DNA of 64,000 nucleotides from Rhabdornis inornatus (Eukaryota; Chordata; Aves; Passeriformes; Rhabdornithidae), in the NCBI GenBank assembly GCA_013397075.1, contig VWZS01000654.1:2898636-2962635 (forward strand). The letters run 5' to 3'. Position numbers and translations under genes: made by a program. This document shows positions 50,995 to 64,000 of the stretch, in pieces. The notes under the pieces were generated by a model, which did no database searches, was not told the DNA's origin, and worked only from the letters and a program-made list of their open reading frames with translations. Position 1 is the first letter of the stretch; every line of letters begins with the position of its first letter.

Positions 50995-51250
50995 GCCAAG
51001 ACGCAGTGGGAACAAACTGAAATAAAGAAAACTCTTTTTAATGAATGTAAGACAATCAATTTTCCATCATGAGGGTGGTCAGGCACTGGCACAGGTTACC
51101 CAGAGAGATTATGAAGTCTCCTTCCATGCAAATGTTCCAAGTTCAACTGCTCATGGCTGCGAGCAACCTGCTATCACTCGCCCTGCTCTGAGCAGAGGCT
51201 CAGACTAGACAGCCTCCAGAGGTTCCTTCCCACTCTGTGATTCTCTGACT
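50995..51250 (+). mobile_element. CR1 LINE 3' end
   Basis: The sense-strand CR1 tail runs from 'acgcagtgggaacaaactgaaat' through 'gagggtggtcaggcactggcacaggttacccagagag', 'gcaacctgctatcactcgccctgctctgagcag', 'cagactagacagcctccagaggttccttcccac' and ends CTCTGTGATTCTCTGAC, the CR1 3' terminal repeat. About 255 bp, 5'-truncated. Confidence 0.92.
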
Positions 51251-54200
51251 ATTAAGAACAAAGATCCAAATTTACCAATTGTGTTAAGGATGAATATCAA
51301 ATTTAATCTAATCTCAGCTATAAAAATAGAGAATTTAATTTTGGAAATTAAGCCATAAATGGCAATAATGTGTCCTTTTAAATGAACAGAAGTCTTAAGT
51401 AATCATATTTCACATTTGCTAGCCCACAGAAGAATGCATAAAAAAGAAAAATACCATTTCTTTTTATGTACCTTATATTTCTAACACTTGAAGTGCTGTG
51501 CCAAGAAATTCTCCATTTTCCAATTAAAGGAACGGTTTTGCAACATAGATTCTGGATTTATCTCTGCACATTATTATAATAGTGTTCATGGCTATGACCT
51601 CTTTTCCTGTCAATCTTTATTTCCATATGCTATCTGATTGACTGTCACACCTCGTGTATTCCCCCTTCATATTTTCTCCACTTCTGAAGCTCTGAACTCA
51701 TGTAAAGTTACTCAAAACCAATCCCACAACAAAGCCAACAAACCACACAGCCCTTTGCAAATGTATTGGAGCTAGTAGCTTTGAAAGCCTCTTCCAGCCG
51801 AGTCAGAAATGCATTTCACATCACTAAATGATGCTCTGTCCAGCACTGACTGTGTAATTCTTCAGTTATTACTTCGCCATCACTGCTAGAGTTAGAATTA
51901 AGTGGCATTATCAGTTTTGCCATCAATGCCACACATTCAGCACAGGCAGATTCACAGCTCTCCCAGACAGGTGTAAGAGGGACAAAAAAAAACTGCAGGA
52001 GCTCAACCTCTGCTATGAGCAGGGGGCTGGAGCATGGACAGGCAACCAGACTTTGAAAAGCTAAGCGGAACAGCAGCAGCTGAACAAGCAATATGTAGGG
52101 GCACACAAATCTGGAAGATAAGAGCGAGCACAGCAAACACAATGGTGCAAGTCACTAGAGTGCAGTGTTCGCGAAGGCAAGTATTTCAGGGCCAGCAAAT
52201 TAAACTCATAACCATCTGAATCCAGGTATTTCTTCGCTGCCAAAGAAACCTTTCAGGCTTCCTTTAAAACACAGATGTTAAAAATAATAAAAAAAGGTGA
52301 GTGGGGGTGAGGACACTTCCAGTTAAAATATATTCAAGATCCTAACATCCTCACATACATTGTAGAAACTCTCAACTCCCACTGTGCTGGTTTTCTCTGC
52401 ATATTTCTCTCAGCCAGGCTTCTGGGAGAGGAGGGAACTGTGGACAGACTCAATACAACTTTCAGGCTTGTATGCATTAGCACTGCTAAAACATCCAAGA
52501 TGATAAGATTTAAAGGGTTTGTTTCTCTGCTGAAGCAAAACCTTTCACTGGGTCAAAATTGAATAAAATTTGCAGGAATGTGTGGATTCATACAAGCTTC
52601 TTTGATAAAAAGGCTACACCGACAAGCCTGGGCTCCTTCTGAGCATTCACTGCCATCTCTCCAGAGGTTCAAGTTCCCTCTGCTGCCCTGATAAAGAGGC
52701 AGGGGAAAAACGGGAACAGCAAATACCACTTGGCTGAAAATTGGCTCACAAAGCTTTCAGAAGCTTATTGCTGTGAGTGCAAAGAGTTAAACTCCACAAG
52801 GCATGCTCCGATCTCACACATCAGTGAAAAAACAGCAGCAGCTCTACCCAAAGCAATGTTGCAAAATAAACATGAGGCTGAATCAGACCCATAAGCTCTT
52901 AAAGAGAACAGTGAGCTAGATATAGATATGAAGTTCCTAAGGTGAGCCACTTTTGTACCAATGCCACCTCCAGACATTGCTGTTCAACCTTCCTCAAGAT
53001 TTAGGTTTGATTTCAGGCTAAGGACAACCAGTTAGAACAGCCATACAAAGTAAAGCTGAAGAGTACTTAAAAAGGATGGGAGAATCCACCTGAAACAAAC
53101 ATTTGGTCAAACCTAGGGACTGAAAAATAAAACGCCGGTCAGCACAGTGGAATCAACTTCAGTTACACTCTTAATGATAATACTGAATTATCCACTTACC
53201 ACCTGAAGTTGATGAAGGTAAGAAAGTAAATTATGAAACCTTTTAGGTGCACCTTTCATTATCTTTGAATGATAATGAAAGGGCTGGGGAAAGGGTGCAA
53301 GGGGGGGCATACTGCATTTAAGCTACATATTTAAGCTACAAATGAAACTCTTAAATTTTCTCACAGTATTTCACTGCCCACCTGCAGTCCCCACGGGGTT
53401 AAAGTTGGAGAGCTCAGCCCTGCTTCTCAGTTTAGAGCTTTCTACAACTGACCAGCTGTCAGGACTTAGGCATATCTTCAGGAATCCAGTGATACAGCAA
53501 AGGTCTGAATGCACACATAGAAATGCACACACACATTTGTGACTCCCTGTAAACTGAAAGCTGACCAAAAAATTATGCCCATGACTAATAAGTCTCATCA
53601 TGCCTTCTAAGCCACTTCAGTATAAACTGATACAAGAAAGCAACATTTGTCAAAAACACCACCTTTTCTTAGCAAACTTTTTTGTTTACATCAAAGTGCA
53701 CAATTTATACTTTTTATTTTGTTGAAAGTATAAAAGATATTCAACTGTGATAAGAGATACAACCACTTGCAAATCAGATCCTGTTCCGTATCTTGCAAAT
53801 ACAACTAATTTTGTTTCCTGCATTGCTCTAAGGAGTCAGAGAGAAGTCACAATTCAATCACTAGTGCCAGCAGTAGCACATTTCTCTCTCCAAAATAGCT
53901 GATAGCCAGGGGCATGAGGCATGACTCAGCCAGCCGGGTTTGTGAAGGGAGTCAATCTCCACACACAATGGCTGTGGCGGAGCTTCTTCATCCACCAGGC
54001 TTGGGAAAGGTGTGACACAAAAGCGAGGGGAGAGAACTGACAGGGGATGGATGCATGAATGAAGATTAGAATTAGGGAAATAATGTCAAGCAAGAGGCAT
54101 ATACTTCCCTTTTTCCCTGTTTTTCTTTATTTTAACTTTCAAAATACTGCCAGGAGAAGGAAGGGGGTTAAGTCAGTGAGGGTGACAGTATCACTGGCAG

Positions 54201-54429
54201 ACGCAGACTGGGAAACTGGCAGCCCAGACGCGCCCGGGACAGCCCAGGCAGGGACACAGCAGTGGCTTGTGGTCCCAGCCACTGGCCATGCAGGAACACC
54301 ATATAGGAGCTGACAGGGCTTCCCTGCAGAGCTGGGCCAGGCTACCTCACAAATGACACATAGAATCGGGTTTAGAAAGTGAAAAGTGGGTCACAGCTAG
54401 GGAGAGGAGGATGAGCCCAATGCAAGGGC

Positions 54430-54570
54430 TGTGTGCAGTCGGCGGCGATGGAGAAGCAATCAGCAGGGACCTCAAGGCCTTTATTAGCCGTGCTATTATG
54501 CAAATTTGGCAGCACCCATCAGCCTGTCAGTCTGGTAGCACTGAGCTGCCCTAGGCAAATACCATTAAAT
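54430..54570. promoter_or_regulatory. POU octamer-containing block, candidate enhancer
   Basis: A perfect octamer ATGCAAAT lies at 54498-54505, flanked by CAAGGCCTTTATTAGC on the left and TTTGGCAGCACCCATCAGCC (an NFI-like half-site TTGGCA) on the right. The mixed composition looks like conserved noncoding sequence, but conservation cannot be tested here. Confidence 0.22.
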
Positions 54571-57500
54571 GCCCCTTCTCCAGCCTACATTTCCTAATGC
54601 TTGCTTTACCCAGCAAAGGCCATGGTCCTCCTCTTCCTGCACTGTCATTTCCATCCCAGCCTCCTGCCTGCCCCGTGCTGCCCAAGACCTCTCTGCACCA
54701 GCACCCCAGGCAATCTACTCCCTCCATGAGGATCCATTTTCAATCCCACATCCCCAGGCATCCCTGGCACTGAGCAGAGGGCTGCCCTGGGGCAGAGGAC
54801 ACTTGGTCCCAATCATTTCCCTCCGGGCTTTGCCTCTTGCAAAGCCAAAGCACAGAGGGCTGCAAGCTTGGGCACGTTGGTAAGTCTGAACTCTTATTTT
54901 AAGCATTCAGTTTTCCCCCCACAAGGCTGAAGTCCCCAGATGCACATGGGAAAAGGAAAAAGGCACAACCAAGCTTCTGCAAGAAGCACACAAGCATCCA
55001 GCTCCCGCCTCCCAAAATTGCGAAGGACACAAGCACTGCAGGGAGTGCGAGCAGCGCTGAGCACAACAGCCCTGGCCACACTCTCCCAGTCCTCCCCTCA
55101 GTTATCATTATCATCTCCACAGGAAAAAAATCTGGACTTTTTAAACAGTGCTTAAATGATTCTCTCCCCCAAAGAATTAAATTACCATTTATAGCCTGTT
55201 CTTCGTATTAAAAATTTATCAATTTATTCATCACTTCTAGGACTGAAACCTTTCATTTGTTTTACAATGAAGAAACCTTTGATCTGCAATTCTCCAAGGC
55301 TACCATTTTTTTATTCTTTAGTTCTTCTCATTAAAAATAAAACACCTCTATTCTCCAAAATGCCTTGATGGTACTCTCAAAATGCCTATTTTAACAACGA
55401 GAAACGTTTTTTATCCTTGCTTAGTGATAGGCACTTCGGAAGTTTGTATGACCTTTTGGGGAGTGTTTTTTTAATCATAACAGCACTATACTGGGGGGAA
55501 AAAAAAAAGAAAGAAGACAGTTTACATTCATGATCAGCTACTCTCAAAGACAGAAGCAAACAGCTAAAATAAGAGTTTAGGCTAACGTGAAATGAGTTTG
55601 CCCTGAGCCTCCACAGTACACCTGAGCCCTGCCAGCCTGTCTCCAAGGGGCAAGTCTTGGGCCCCTCTGGAGCCTAAGCCAGAGCATGTATTAAGACTCA
55701 GAAGCACAGGCTGCAGAAGAACATTTGGAAACCCTATTTTAGCGTTTTCCTCCCTTGTTCATCCTGTTCTCCACAGCTCGACATACAAAGACCCCTTTCA
55801 GAAAAACAATCATTATCACTTGGGTGTGACTAGGACTACAGAAAGCAGATTTACCAAGCTGCTAAATGTGTGTTTCACATCCATGGCTCTCGGGATGCTC
55901 CCACTAGGAGCAGGAAAAAACGTCAAAGTGGATTTGCCCTTCTGCATTCCTGCTCCAACTCACATCTCACCTGCTGCAAGGACGACACACTTTGCACTGG
56001 TTTACTGCATAAGGTCTTCTTCATTAGAGTTATTAGAGGCAAAAGGGTTACACACTACTGATCAGTCAAACAGAGCCAAGGAGCTTCCACCCAGCTTCAG
56101 GTTGTGCAGCACAGCCTGGCCCTACCCATAACGTAACACAACATAACATCTTGGCATCATATAGGACACAACTACTATTTGGCTGTTGGGTTTCAGATCA
56201 GAGACCTGACACGACCCAAGTTTTATCTCTGCTGTTTGGCAGAGGTTTCTTCAGGGAACGGGGCCCCATGTCACCCCAAAGTGCCTTTGGTGAATGGCCC
56301 ATGGGATGCAGGACAGCCCTGGCTGCTGTGGGCCAGGCAGTCAGCTAACACATCTCCAAGTTCGTCCCTCCTGCGTGTCAGGTCCTGCAAGAAGGGTTCC
56401 ACTTGGAGCTATTCCCTGGCACAGGAGCATCTTGTGGACTCACGCTGGTCCACCACACACAGTTCTGCATTACATCCCAGTGCAACGCAGACTTCCACTG
56501 CACCAAAGTTTCAGAAAGGGCATTTTTCAATAGACCTAGGCAATAATTTTCTTTTAAAAGCACCTTTTTTAGGGAAAAGTGGATTTTTATCCCAAATACA
56601 TATTTTCCTACATTCACGCACCACAGAAACTCTGATGCCTGTTGGGAAGAAGAGTGCTTGAAAAGCAAAATGTGCTGTCTGCAGTTTGATTTTTAACACA
56701 GAAGCATTTTCTGTACAATTAAGTCCTACTTCCTGCACACCTCTGTCACAGACAGCTGAAGAACAAGCTAAAACTCCTAAGAGAACTCCTAACAGACTCC
56801 TAACCCATTCTAAACCTGCGTTCAGCTTGGATGCAATGTAGGATCAAACACACAGTTGTCTTCTGAGGTCAAGGAAAATAAAAACCTAAACCACTCAATT
56901 CCCAACACTTATCTTCAGCAACACCAAAGTAGAACAACCTGCTAACTTGCTAGAGAAACAATAATATACTCCACTACCGAAGCAGAGCCTATCAGAGGAT
57001 CAAAAGCCACTTAGTGTCCAAGCCTCTGTTTAGTGCAATGTAAACTCTCCAGCTGCTAGAGGGAGAAAAAAAGCTCTCTTTTGCCAGCAGACACATTTGT
57101 TTGGAGCCCCCAGTTACAACCACAGGAAACCGCCAAGTGTACCTGTGCTCCCTTCTCCTCATACCAACTGTTGTAGCTACATTCATCAGGAGGGAGCAGA
57201 GGAGGAGCAGAGCCAGCAAGAAGCACAGAAATCCAGAAATTTACTCCATAAAATAGCACGTGGCTAAGTGCAGTTAATTACACTTTTGTCACCAAATACA
57301 AGATGGACCAAAAATACTAGTCTTGAAAACCACTTGCATATGCCAGAATATTTTCACTTTGCATAAGTGGATTCCATTCAAATATTGTGAAAATGAATTC
57401 ATCCCCAAAAAACATGACAGGCCTAACTGCATGTCACCAGATGTCGCCCAGGCTATGATGAAGCCACTTGAGTATGCTCTTCACCAGCATTGCATAAGAG

Positions 57501-59579
57501 CCGTGAATGCCTGATGAGCCCCAGGAACATGGGTTTGCCAAGCACTTGTCAATCTCCAGTACATGTTACTCCTCTTCAGTAATCCAACGCCGGCATCTTG
57601 TTCCTGTGTATACAAAAGCTTGCTCAGCGTGTTCAAATTGCTGCAATTCTGACAGTCTAATCATTTGGCGAAATGCTGCCATATTAACAGATAACAGCTT
57701 GCCCTCTCTGCAAACAGGAGGCTCCTATTCTGCATCACTCGTTTCAAGGAAGATGATGGATGAAGGGATTTCACCTCCTGCTCCCCTTGGTGGGATAGTG
57801 TCTATACTTAACGTCCACTAACCCCAAAGCAGTGCTCAAACACATGCTGGGGGGCTGCTTTTTTAGATGAAATAAGACACACAATCAGAGAAGAGCCATT
57901 ATTCATATTTTACAGTGCTTCACAAAGACAGAAAAGAATTTTGTGTGACAAAGGAAATGTGTGGACTGAGGTGGGAAACTGAATTAATCCCACCCAGTTG
58001 CAGTCCAAGTAACTGCAATATTATTGAATTAGTCCCCTGTTAAAAATGAGTGGGGATTGGAGGTTCCTAAAGTGTGGTTTGCAGTTCACCTTTGCTCTAC
58101 GAGTCACAGGAATGAGTGACAGAGGTCAGGCCAAAGGTTTTCCTAACCCAAATACTGCCCGATAGTGGTCCACAACAAAATGTGTATGGTGGAGTAAAAC
58201 CAGGCAAAATCCATTGTAGTAACTATAGATAGCAACAGAGCGATTTGCAGCTCCTACATTTCAGGAACTAGAACGGATTTTTCTCTCTTTAAGAGCATCT
58301 GATGGATTTCTCTTTCATGGATTTGTACAGATGCTGTCTGCTGGCACAAAAACTTTCAGCATCCACAAGATACAGTGGTAGAAAACTGCACAGATTCATT
58401 ACAGATCCACAACAGGCCACTTTAAGCCTGATGCCTCAGACTTAAAAGAGCTGGGACAAAAGGTAAATAATCCTTCACTTTTCAGCTAAGCAAGTTTGCC
58501 TTTCTAATAATAGTTATTTTAGATCCCATTACTGTGCACACAAAGTTAAGGTTATTCTTTGCGTAACTCTGCATTCAAGCCTACCCTGAGGAACATGCTA
58601 TATTTTTGCACCAAAATGCAGTGAAGTTTTAAGGAAGATGGTATATTTTGAAGGCTTTTTTGTTGTCTTGTTGGTTTCTCTTAGTATTAATGTCTTCCCC
58701 TTTCCACAGGGTATGCATGACCAGCCAGAAACAACTTGTCTTACAGGACCCTTTGCAGCAGGTCCTCCCAGTACAGTAAGCAAAATGCTCAGTTATTTAG
58801 GCCAATGGTTCCCAGATGGTCTCTTATAAGTGTGAACAACCTTCATCCCACTGCACTTCTTTCCACAGAAACCCCTCCAAGCATTCTTCCCTTAAGTAGG
58901 TGATCAACTCCATCCTTTTGTTTCTTTTTGCATTTGCTCCATGACTAAATACCCATGTTAATGCTCACAATACTGTTATCAAGTCCAAAGCCTCTCAAAG
59001 AGACCAGTAAAGGGAATGAATACCTTCACTGTATCAACAATGCATTGATCAATGTATAAGCTGGTTTGTACAGGAAATAAACAACCTCCATCCTGATCAA
59101 AGGTCCTGAACATGGAGCCTGACAGACTATAAGGAAGTGTTTTAAACACTGCAGGGCACACTAAGTTTGCATTTAATCTTTTCGTTTTTATTACTTTCCT
59201 TTTTTTAAAAAACACTTTTCCCCAACCTGTCAATGTTTGCTTTCCAATATTTGTTTATGCTATGTAAGCTGTAGGTTATTTCTGTTAGAGACCCTAATTT
59301 CCTCCTCTGCTGGGACTGTGGTGATAGCCTCAAGGAAGTTTACACTGAGAGAAGAGCATGACAGGCAATGAATTAAGTGGTTCAGAAAGCGATACAATTA
59401 GGTTTCTCAGTGGAGGAAAATGAAGATAAAAAAGAAATTCTTGGCAGTTCTACTCTCCTGTCTCTGTCTCAACTTCAGAAAATGGACATCAATAGACAGT
59501 CAAAGAAAATAATCATCAATATTTGAAACTTGATATGACATGTGATTTATTGACGCAGGACTAACACCAATATCTGTCC

Positions 59580-59604
59580 TTTTTTTTTTTCTTTTTCTTT
59601 TTCG
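59580..59604. repeat. T-rich run
   Basis: A long T run, followed by CTTTTTCTTTTTC. On the minus strand it is an A-rich tract. No retroposon body was recognised next to it. Confidence 0.75.
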
Positions 59605-61442
59605 GTAGCCAATTCCTTTGCTCATTGAGTTCAATTCATTTATTTCTACTAAATGTTTGCTTTTCAAGCTGCCCTAAAATTAGATGGCAGGAAGCCTAGA
59701 ACTCCTGTGTAGGCATCTTCCTTACCAACTCCTAAGCTGTGAAGCACAGAAATGGTGTGTTTGTTCCAGCGAAGAAAGCCTGGCCAACATTTCCACAAGA
59801 CTTAGAGATGCTTTGAAACCCAACACTGAAAGCTCCTGGACTGATCAGGACTCAAATGCTGCAGCAAAAAATCCCAACCTAACAAAACAATAACACCAGT
59901 ATTGAGCAGACAGACCCTGAGAGGCGTTCAAGTCCTAATTTCTGAAAATGCCAGATATTTCTACATCTGATGACTAAACTACTAAGCTGTCCCCACCATG
60001 CACTGGTGGAAGCACCTATTATTTATTATTTTTAATACATGCTGCCTCCAGGCAGAGGCAAACAAAATAAAAGAGAAATGACAAGTGTCCCTTCAAAGAC
60101 ACTGCCAGCTGATATAAGAAAGCTGTGTGTGTAGTTCAGACTTTGCATTATCAAATGCATGTGGCACCTACAAAGAGAGTCAAAACTTTACAATCATGCT
60201 ATTCTTGAGTCCAACCATTTCTTTGCATTTAAAAATACACAGAATGCCATGAACATTATTATTCTTTAATGCCACACTTTGGCCAGGAGAAACAAATGCA
60301 GGAATATAAAAGACATGGCTTGCTATTGAAAATTGAAGGCTTCTCATTAAAAGATCTTAAAAAGAAATGTGGAGTAGTTAGAAGAAAGTGTTCACTTTTA
60401 GCTCCCTTTTTTTCTTCCTCCCCAGCTGTACTCTGGACCATGAAGATTAAGAAAGTATTAAGAATGCTTAATAAAGGATTTTTCTTCACAGCAGACTGCA
60501 AAAAGTGTAAAGGAAGCCTAATTTGATTAAAATAATAATGACATTTACCAAACCAGAGACTGTTTTTCAACAAGGAAGTCTACATGCAAACTAGTAATTT
60601 TCACACTTTCATGAACAGAAGGCTATTCTATGACAGACTATAAAAGGCTGTGTTCAGCTGTCCTTGGGATTTACAAGGCGCTAATAACCTCTCCCATAAA
60701 TTTTTTACCACACCAGCGATACATTCAAATAAATGCCACCATGGTGGGTGAGTGATGCTACTCTGAGAGGGCTCAAAGTACCACGGAGTCAATGCACAAA
60801 CTTTTCACCATCTTCATTGGTAACGTCGTATCTGAAATGGGACAGGCATAAAACCTGGAGCCTGTTAGAAACAGACAAAGGCATCACACATGGGACATCT
60901 ACTTTATGAAGACTAATCTGTGAAGAAACAGTAAATGATTCCATAGTGCACGTGTTCTGAGCACCACAGAGTTCTGCACAACCGATGGTGGCAGTGTACA
61001 GCACAAACCTCCCAGGACTGATCCCAAACATTCCCACAGACACGCCCAAAGCTGGACCTTGCAGCATTCTATGGACTCTGCAAAAGACAGCAGCTCTCAG
61101 CTTCCACTCAATTTCTACTGGCACATGCAACCTCTCATTTAGGAAAAAAAGGCTACAGGGCAGCACACCCTCACTGAAAAAGTGCCAACACCTACTTTAC
61201 AATAGCCCTTTTAAATTCCCAGATCTCTTCCAGCCAGTTTCATCTAACTTCCACTTAATTTTATTTCTACAGTCAACAGCCTCTTTGCTCAAAAACCTTT
61301 TAAGCTATTATTTCCTGAAGTGAAAGATAATGCATCATTATCCTGTATCATAAGAAAACACAATACAATACTAGATCGATATCTCAGTCTGCTCAGCCAG
61401 CCACAAATGTTCCTGTCCTTATCACTCAGAGAGTGAAATACC

Positions 61443-61595
61443 TCACAGAATTATAGAACGGTCTGGCTTGGAAGGGATCTTAAAGATCCCTAGTTCCAAC
61501 CCACCCACCATGGGCAGGGACACCTTAGACTACATCAAGTTGTTTAAAGCCTCATCCAGCCTGGCCTTTGTAGAGATACCTAAGGTTCTTCTCTT
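61443..61595 (-). mobile_element. CR1 LINE 3' fragment
   Basis: The plus strand reads TCACAGAATTATAGAACGG, then 'tggcttggaagggatcttaaagatccctagttccaacccacccaccatgggcagggacacctt', 'caagttgtttaaagcctcatccagcctggcctt'. This is the classic avian CR1 3' end in reverse complement. Confidence 0.92.
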
Positions 61596-63514
61596 TCACA
61601 AAAATACTCTTTAACATTTCTTATCTTTCCCACTTAGTGGCTTTTTTCCTTGAAGTCAGTTGCTCATATGATGCATTTCATGATGCATCAAATGAATGAT
61701 GCATTTCCTCTATCACTTCCCCATCTGCAACTCATGCATTTTTATGAATTTAACTCTGGTGAACAATAAATTCAGAGCCAGAAGAAACAGCAAGCAGTCA
61801 TCATAAAAACTTCTTAAAATGCATCTGCCTTCATTTTGGTACAAGTGCAGTCAAACATCTAGTGCTCAGTGGGGATGCATCCTATGTTCCAGCTGACATA
61901 CCAGAGAGTCTCTGATGACGAGGCCAATGAGAACAAAACTTCATCTTTCCTTTAGGAAAAGGATTTCAAACTTTTTTCCGCTCCACGTATCTCATGTTGG
62001 TCAGAACTGCCGCCCCATGGTAGCAAGCTTGATCCAGTGCTTTTATATACAGCTTACTTGGAGAATGGGCCTCCTTTGTAAAGGAAATGTATGGAGGACA
62101 TTTCCTATCATAGTACTATTACGAGTGTCTTAAAAATTGGAAACAGTGGTCACAAGATATGATTCCTTACCATATTAAACGTCTTTAAATATTCAACCTC
62201 TTTTGTCTGTTAAAAGAAAAAAAAAAAAGACTCCTACAGATAAACTGTGATTATTCTGTTCTGTTTCAAATAAAACCACATCTGGTTTCCAAGCACATCT
62301 ATTTCTAACCTGAAGAGTTTTACCAGTCCTGGCCTTTCGCTGGTTGGTTGGCTTAGCTTGCTTTTTGCCCAGCTATTTAAAAAGCCATATAAACACAGAG
62401 AAAGATTGACAAGGAGTGACAGAAAGTGATATCCCATGTTATCAGGTCATGAACCTTTCTACCACATGGTCCCAGTAAGGCACAGTCTTAATGTATCTTA
62501 GCCTCCCTATTGATAATGCAGGACAACTAGTCCTGGAGGGTTTATATCTGGAAATAATACTAAACAAACAAACAAACCTCAAACCCAAAAAAACCCTAAA
62601 AATACCCACTTTGTCTGGATAAAATTATTAAAAGATTTTTTAAGAGTATGGGACTGTGGACCGGGGCAGGGGCGGGGGGAGGGTGGAATAAAAAAAATAG
62701 CAAGAAAAGTCCTTCCTCTTCCTGGTAGCTTTCAGTCAGAGCTGTCCAGAGGAGAGGGCTCATGGACCAAAACTTCCAGCTGACAATGCCAAGCCCTCAT
62801 TGTGGCTGGCACAGCCACAGCATAGGGAATCCATCTATCTCTCATGAGAGACTTTAGGGGGACTCATATCTGGACTAGAGAGGGTCACTCACACAAAATT
62901 TCCAAGCACTTGAAGAGGACAGGCTCCAACCATGTAGGGAATATTGATAATAAGCAGGAACATCTCAGATGGCTCCCTCAAACCTGACAGAGGCTGTGTG
63001 GGATCCTGCTACCAACAGCAGTAGGCACAGAGGGAAGAGGAAGGCAGAAGAGGAGGTTTGTGGTCTCCAGTGGGTGGATGTCACCCAGCACTCACCTAGA
63101 GGAGACCCAGCACCTCTGCCATGCCTGTACCTCCTCACAGGCAGGGCTTCCCAGACACCAGGGAGCTTCCACCAGCTTCCCAGCTCTGGGCAAGAGCGCA
63201 AAACCTTGGCTTGCTTTCAGCAAATACCACTGTTCTGCATGGATTCAATGTAGTATGCATTCCCTGTCTCCCAGGAGAGCACAGCAGGTGACAGGTCTCC
63301 TCAGGCTGCGGGGCAGGCTATGGCTGTGACCTGCCCCAACCACAGCTGGGACCTACCCTGGCATTGCTGCACATTCTCCCTTCCGATTCTGAAGACAGGG
63401 GAGTCGCAAAGAGACACAGCTTCAGCAATCAGGTCTTGATCCTTCCCACCAAGATGACAGAATTTCTCTTTGACCAAGATCCACCACTCCAACTGTGTCT
63501 ACAACTACCGGGAA

Positions 63515-63720
63515 GAAGGTTACAGACAGGTGGAGGTCAGGTTTTTTTCCCCAAGGTTCCTTGTGTGATAGGACAAGATAAACTGGTCTCAAGTTGCATC
63601 AGGAAGGGTTTAGATGAGATATTAGGAAAAAAATTTCTTGACTGGAAAGGTTGTCAGGCATTGGAGCATGACCAGGAACACCAGGAGAAAAATCCAGCAG
63701 TATCCGTAAAGAGTCTCACA
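63515..63720 (+). mobile_element. CR1 LINE fragment lacking its extreme 3' end
   Basis: The sense-strand CR1 phrases are 'ggaggtcaggtttttttccccaagg', 'gataggacaagataaactggtctcaagttgcatcaggaagggtttagatgagatattaggaaaaaaatttcttgactggaaaggttgtcaggcattgg'. The match fades after about 63670 and the terminal ATTCTATG-type repeats are not seen, so the copy is decayed or truncated at that side. Confidence 0.82.
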
Positions 63721-64000
63721 GCATGCAAATGATCAGGTTACTTTGTCTGAGAGTGCCCTTGTGGGCCTCCAGGGGCTGTGGGCAGGTCTGGAGCCTCCTG
63801 CCCTCTCCTCCCAGCTGGCCCTTGCCAAGCCCAGGCACTGCCAGCAACATAGCATGGGTTCTGCAGCTGACTGGCACTTTCCCAGGAAGAAAAATTTCAG
63901 TTTGGTTTCAATTAAAGAAACTATTCTGAAGACAATTTAGTCCCATTTCCAGACACAGTGACTTCCAGCTCCCCCTTTTAGAAAACTCCTCTCCAAATAC

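Larger units (their letters stand above)
51251..64000. other. distal upstream sequence, no gene seen
   Basis: Noncoding AT-rich sequence with only chance open frames, the longest about 160 codons near 56.2 kb, without domain support. It contains a POU-octamer block at 54.5 kb, a pyrimidine run at 59.58 kb and two further CR1 fragments at 61.4 and 63.5 kb. The GC-richer stretches at 54.2-54.3, 56.2-56.5 and 63.0-63.35 kb show no element I can identify. Confidence 0.7.

Noticed and set aside
56179..56661. 160-codon plus-strand open frame
   Set aside because: No domain, and other frames overlap it on both strands. It is compatible with chance in locally GC-richer DNA.
57885..57960. Possible fourth MIR-like relic (ATTATTCATATTTTACAG)
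   Set aside because: Only the first block resembles MIR. The following blocks do not align in order.
60639..60647. TATAAAAGG TATA-like string
   Set aside because: The surroundings are AT-rich with no GC-rich downstream region or exon-like sequence, so chance occurrence is the simpler explanation.
1..64000. Bacterial-type systems, CRISPR arrays, tRNA or rRNA genes
   Set aside because: No direct-repeat/spacer arrays, cloverleaf-like genes or dense coding were seen. Composition and repeats are those of a vertebrate intron or gene desert.

Overview
This is vertebrate nuclear DNA, most likely from a bird. The evidence is the repeat content: seven CR1 LINE 3' ends in both orientations, a compact 506-bp endogenous-retrovirus solo LTR with intact target-site duplications, a few very old MIR-like SINE relics, and otherwise low repeat density in an AT-rich background. 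A songbird-type genome is my guess from the LTR style; I cannot prove it.

The only protein-coding feature I can support is one very large exon on the minus strand (12970-16281). It encodes the signal peptide, nine complete cadherin repeats and the start of a tenth of the giant atypical cadherin FAT3. It is the first coding exon: it has a clean splice acceptor, 17 nt of 5' untranslated sequence, an ATG in good context, 1098 intact codons and a GTGAGT donor in phase 1. The rest of FAT3 (the remaining cadherin, laminin-G, EGF, transmembrane and cytoplasmic parts) must lie to the left, beyond position 1.

Layout. 1-12969 is the start of the following FAT3 intron, with one CR1 and one MIR-like relic. 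12970-16281 is the exon. 16282-64000 is upstream of the coding start and is either 5' intron or 5' flank of FAT3. This part holds dinucleotide-rich tracts (16.4, 18.2 kb), a solo LTR (20.55-21.06 kb), a strand-asymmetric G/T tract (29.25 kb), a CR1 abutting a CpG island with a 20-bp tandem repeat (33.9-34.8 kb), possible minus-strand noncoding exon ends (36.4 and 37.6 kb), an AT-rich block with homeodomain-type palindromes (38.3-39 kb), a TATA-plus-GC-rich promoter candidate (48.74 kb), a POU-octamer block (54.5 kb) and further CR1 fragments.

I found no second gene, tRNA, rRNA, CRISPR array or operon-like system. The short open frames outside the exon look like chance. The most interesting points are a two-codon upstream ORF whose stop overlaps the FAT3 start codon, a sharply bounded CpG-rich patch inside the FAT3 exon, the recent-looking solo LTR, and the CpG island and TATA candidates upstream of FAT3. 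All are single-sequence observations that need comparative or transcript data.
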